In this document: piece after piece, positions 62,003 through 64,000 of the stretch
How the letters are laid out: every line of letters begins with the position of its first letter
How positions within the stretch are numbered: the first letter of the stretch is position 1
The notes under the pieces: generated by a model
Databases searched by the model: none
What the model was told of the DNA's origin: nothing
Seen by the model: the letters and a program-made list of their open reading frames with translations, nothing else
Made by a program: the position numbers and the translations under genes
NCBI RefSeq assembly: GCF_030733425.1
Contig: NZ_JASHIZ010000001.1
Coordinates: forward strand, 248,001-312,000
Length of the DNA stretch: 64,000 bases
Direction of reading: 5' to 3'
Source of the DNA: Roseovarius sp. MMSF_3350
GTDB taxonomy: Bacteria; Pseudomonadota; Alphaproteobacteria; Rhodobacterales; Rhodobacteraceae

Positions 62003-63346
62003 TCAGACGGTTGCCTGTTTCACCGCGCCGACGACATCCTCCAGCACCGTGTCCAGCAGCGCCGGATCGACGGACTCTCCCATGACGCGTATGAGCGGTT
62101 CGGTCCCGGATTTGCGGATCAGCAGGCGACCGTCGCTGCCCAGCTTCTTTTCGCCGTTGGCGATGGCCTGCTGCACCACGTCGGCCTCGAGCGGGGTCTG
62201 GCCGGACTGGAAGCGGACGTTCACGAGCTTTTGCGGGACGGGCGTGAAGACGCGGGCAAGCTCGCTGGCCTTCTGGCCGGTTTCCACCATCGAGGCGAGG
62301 AATTGCAGGGCGCCGATCAGGCCGTCGCCGGTGGTGGCGTAATCGGTCATGACGATATGGCCGGATTGTTCGCCGCCCAGATTGTGGCCACCGGCGCGCA
62401 TTTCCTCGACCACGTAGCGGTCGCCGACCTTGGTGCGCTTGAGGCCGATCCCCTTGGCGGCGAGGTGCCGTTCCAGCCCGAGGTTGGACATGACCGTGGC
62501 GACCAGCGTATCGCCCTTGAGCCGGCCTTCGGCGGCCCAGCGGGTGGCGATGAGGGCCATGATCTGATCTCCGTCGGCGATATGCCCGGTTTCGTCGATC
62601 AGCACGAGGCGGTCGGCATCGCCGTCCAGGCAGATGCCCAGGTCGGCGCGGGTTTCCAGCACCTTGCGGGCCGCCGCGTCGGGATGGGTGGAGCCGCATT
62701 CGAAGTTGATGTTGGTGCCGTCGGGCTCGATCCCCAGAGGGATGACATCGGCACCAAGTTCCCACAGGACGGCGGGCGCGGTCTTGTAGGCGGCACCGTT
62801 GGCGCAGTCGACCACGATGCGCAGCCCTTCGAGCCGGCCGCGATAGGGGAAGGTCGTCTTGGCGTATTCGACATACCGGCCGCGGGCGTCCTCGAACCGC
62901 TTGGCGCGGCCGATGTTTTCCGGCTTGGCCAGGCGCGCTCCGTCTTGCAGCAATTGTTCGATTCCCGCCTCGGAGTCGTCCGACAGCTTGAAGCCGTCGG
63001 GACCGAAAAGCTTGATCCCGTTGTCGCTGGCGGGGTTGTGACTGGCAGAGATCATGACGCCGACATCTGCGCGCAGTGAGTGCGTGAGGTAGCCCACGGC
63101 GGGCGTGGGCACGGGGCCGAGCAGGAAGACATCCATGCCGGTCGAGGCGAAACCGGCGGTCAGGGCGTATTCGATCATGTAGCCCGACAGGCGGGTGTCC
63201 TTGCCGATCACCACGCGGTGTTCCTGGTTGTCGCGGCGGAAATGCCGCCCGGCCGCGGCGCCGAGTTTCAACGCAAGTTCGGCGGTCATGGGCCATGTGT
63301 TGGCCTCGCCCCGGACGCCGTCGGTTCCGAAGAGTTTGTCAGCCAT
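62003..63346 (-). CDS. glmM: Phosphoglucosamine mutase
   Basis: 447 aa. The catalytic phosphoserine loop is [18 protein letters not shown], the metal loop is [12 protein letters not shown], the sugar loop is [10 protein letters not shown], and the phosphate loop is [14 protein letters not shown]. The N-terminal [13 protein letters not shown] is diagnostic of GlmM. It makes glucosamine-1-phosphate for peptidoglycan and LPS. ATG 63346 matches the family start. Confidence 0.97.
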   Translation of the reverse strand: MADKLFGTDGVRGEANTWPMTAELALKLGAAAGRHFRRDNQEHRVVIGKDTRLSGYMIEYALTAGFASTGMDVFLLGPVPTPAVGYLTHSLRADVGVMISASHNPASDNGIKLFGPDGFKLSDDSEAGIEQLLQDGARLAKPENIGRAKRFEDARGRYVEYAKTTFPYRGRLEGLRIVVDCANGAAYKTAPAVLWELGADVIPLGIEPDGTNINFECGSTHPDAAARKVLETRADLGICLDGDADRLVLIDETGHIADGDQIMALIATRWAAEGRLKGDTLVATVMSNLGLERHLAAKGIGLKRTKVGDRYVVEEMRAGGHNLGGEQSGHIVMTDYATTGDGLIGALQFLASMVETGQKASELARVFTPVPQKLVNVRFQSGQTPLEADVVQQAIANGEKKLGSDGRLLIRKSGTEPLIRVMGESVDPALLDTVLEDVVGAVKQATV

Positions 63347-63526
63347 GCACACGCACCTTTTGCCCCGTGACGTTTTTATGACCATCCTCATACAAGCGCC
63401 GCCGCGCCCTGTCCAATGGTGCGCGGCGGCATAAGCCATTTGTGGCATGGAACGCATGGTGCCGCGCCTCTATGCGGGTCCGGGGTATGTTCGGGGGCGG
63501 AATTGCCGAGGCGTTTGGGGCCTGAT

Positions 63527-64000
63527 TCATCGTGTCCGTGGCAGAACGAGGATCGCGCGGAAATCGTTGACGTTGGTGAGCGTCGGGCCGGTCACCACCT
63601 GATCGCCGATGCGCCCGAAGAAGCCGTGCGCGTCGTTGATGGCCAGCGCGTCGGCGGCGTCGGGGGCTTTCGTGAGAGTGTCGGGCGAGATGACCGCGCC
63701 GGCCACTTCCGCCGCGCCGTCGACGCCGTCGGTATCGCAGGCCAGGGCGTGAATGCCGGGCGCGCCGTCGAGGGCGATGGCGAGGGCGAGGCAGTATTCG
63801 GCGTTGGGGCCGCCGATGCCGTTGCCGCGGCGGGTGACGGTGAGTTCGCCGCCCGACAGGAGGAGGACGGGTTTGTTGCCCTGGGCCTTGCGCGCGAGGG
63901 TCGCGTGCTTGGCGGCGACGTCGCGGGCCTCGCCTTCGAGGGCGTCGCCGAGGATCTGGACCTCGATGCCTTCCGCTTGGGCGATTTCGGCGGCGGCGGC
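63527..64000 (-). CDS. Glycerate kinase, MOFRL family (partial, N-terminus beyond right edge)
   Basis: The last about 157 residues are present. The MOFRL domain reads LLLSGGELTVTRRGNGIGGP, NAEYCLALAIALDG and ACDTDGVDGAAEVAGAVISP, then TLTNVNDFRAILV. This glycerate 2-kinase type phosphorylates D-glycerate; in roseobacters it can serve glyoxylate assimilation through the glycerate pathway. The 180-bp gap to glmM holds nothing visible. Confidence 0.88.
   Translation of the reverse strand, partial: AAAAEIAQAEGIEVQILGDALEGEARDVAAKHATLARKAQGNKPVLLLSGGELTVTRRGNGIGGPNAEYCLALAIALDGAPGIHALACDTDGVDGAAEVAGAVISPDTLTKAPDAADALAINDAHGFFGRIGDQVVTGPTLTNVNDFRAILVLPRTR

Noticed and set aside
58930..63296. Very long minus-strand frames opposite petABC
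   Set aside because: petA, petB and petC motifs are intact on the plus strand, and only the 3' part (OMP gene) and glmM region carry real minus genes in their own frames.

Overview
The window looks like chromosomal DNA of a Rhodobacterales (Roseobacter-group) alphaproteobacterium. It is GC-rich and densely packed with many ATGA and TGATG stop/start overlaps. It carries genes typical of that group: a petABC bc1 operon with separate cytochrome b and c1, a taurine uptake/transamination cluster, TRAP transporters, the TIGR02300 acidic protein, the zf-CHCC protein, and a complete beta-hydroxyaspartate cycle (BHC) cluster. I saw no insertion sequence, prophage, CRISPR array or rRNA.

Layout. 1-4519 (minus): MoxR ATPase, DUF58 and DUF4159 membrane protein (cut by the left edge). 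4577-9530: DUF1285, a self-contained 41-aa lipoprotein unit, polA, DUF2459, zf-CHCC. 9580-14338: an ABC ATPase without permease, a NavBac-type sodium channel, a HIT protein, and a divergent GT14 glycosyltransferase/sulfotransferase pair around a long inverted repeat. 14574-18019: sugar/nucleoside kinase, nth, an AraC-MGMT fusion, an OmpA lipoprotein. 18113-23071: tpa divergent from tauABC. 23123-26000: Lrp/LysE/racemase-like, GNAT, XRE-cupin. 26110-30249: accA, DUF4149, ubiG, GntR, YgjP-type metalloprotease, TIGR02300, tRNA-Ala(GGC). 30432-36449: DUF4112 with a small leader ORF, a 1453-aa CheB-CheR-PAS-GAF-PAS-PAS-HWE kinase and two receivers. 36586-40796: msrBA and a TRAP transporter. 40978-48699: a fused E1 alpha/beta dehydrogenase and bhcR facing bhcABCD. 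48762-51498: exoD and a cation/proton antiporter in an islet of different composition next to tRNA-Lys(TTT). 51682-58929: dapF, mtaB, NTF2-like, PaiB-like, GST, RTX protein, PepSY protein, small secreted protein, outer-membrane barrel. 59155-64000: petABC, glmM, glycerate kinase (cut by the right edge).

How it works together. The metabolic theme is small C2 and organosulfonate substrates from marine organic matter. BhcABCD would turn glyoxylate into oxaloacetate without carbon loss, under BhcR. A glycerate kinase at the right edge could serve the alternative glycerate route. TauABC with Tpa imports and deaminates taurine; xsc, pta and tauR are not in the window. Surface and sensing themes are the GT14/sulfotransferase pair, the sodium channel, and the large CheBR-HWE kinase with its receivers. 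Starts were chosen from visible Shine-Dalgarno sequences, family N-termini and overlaps. Functional names rest on recognised motifs and family memory; no database search was run.
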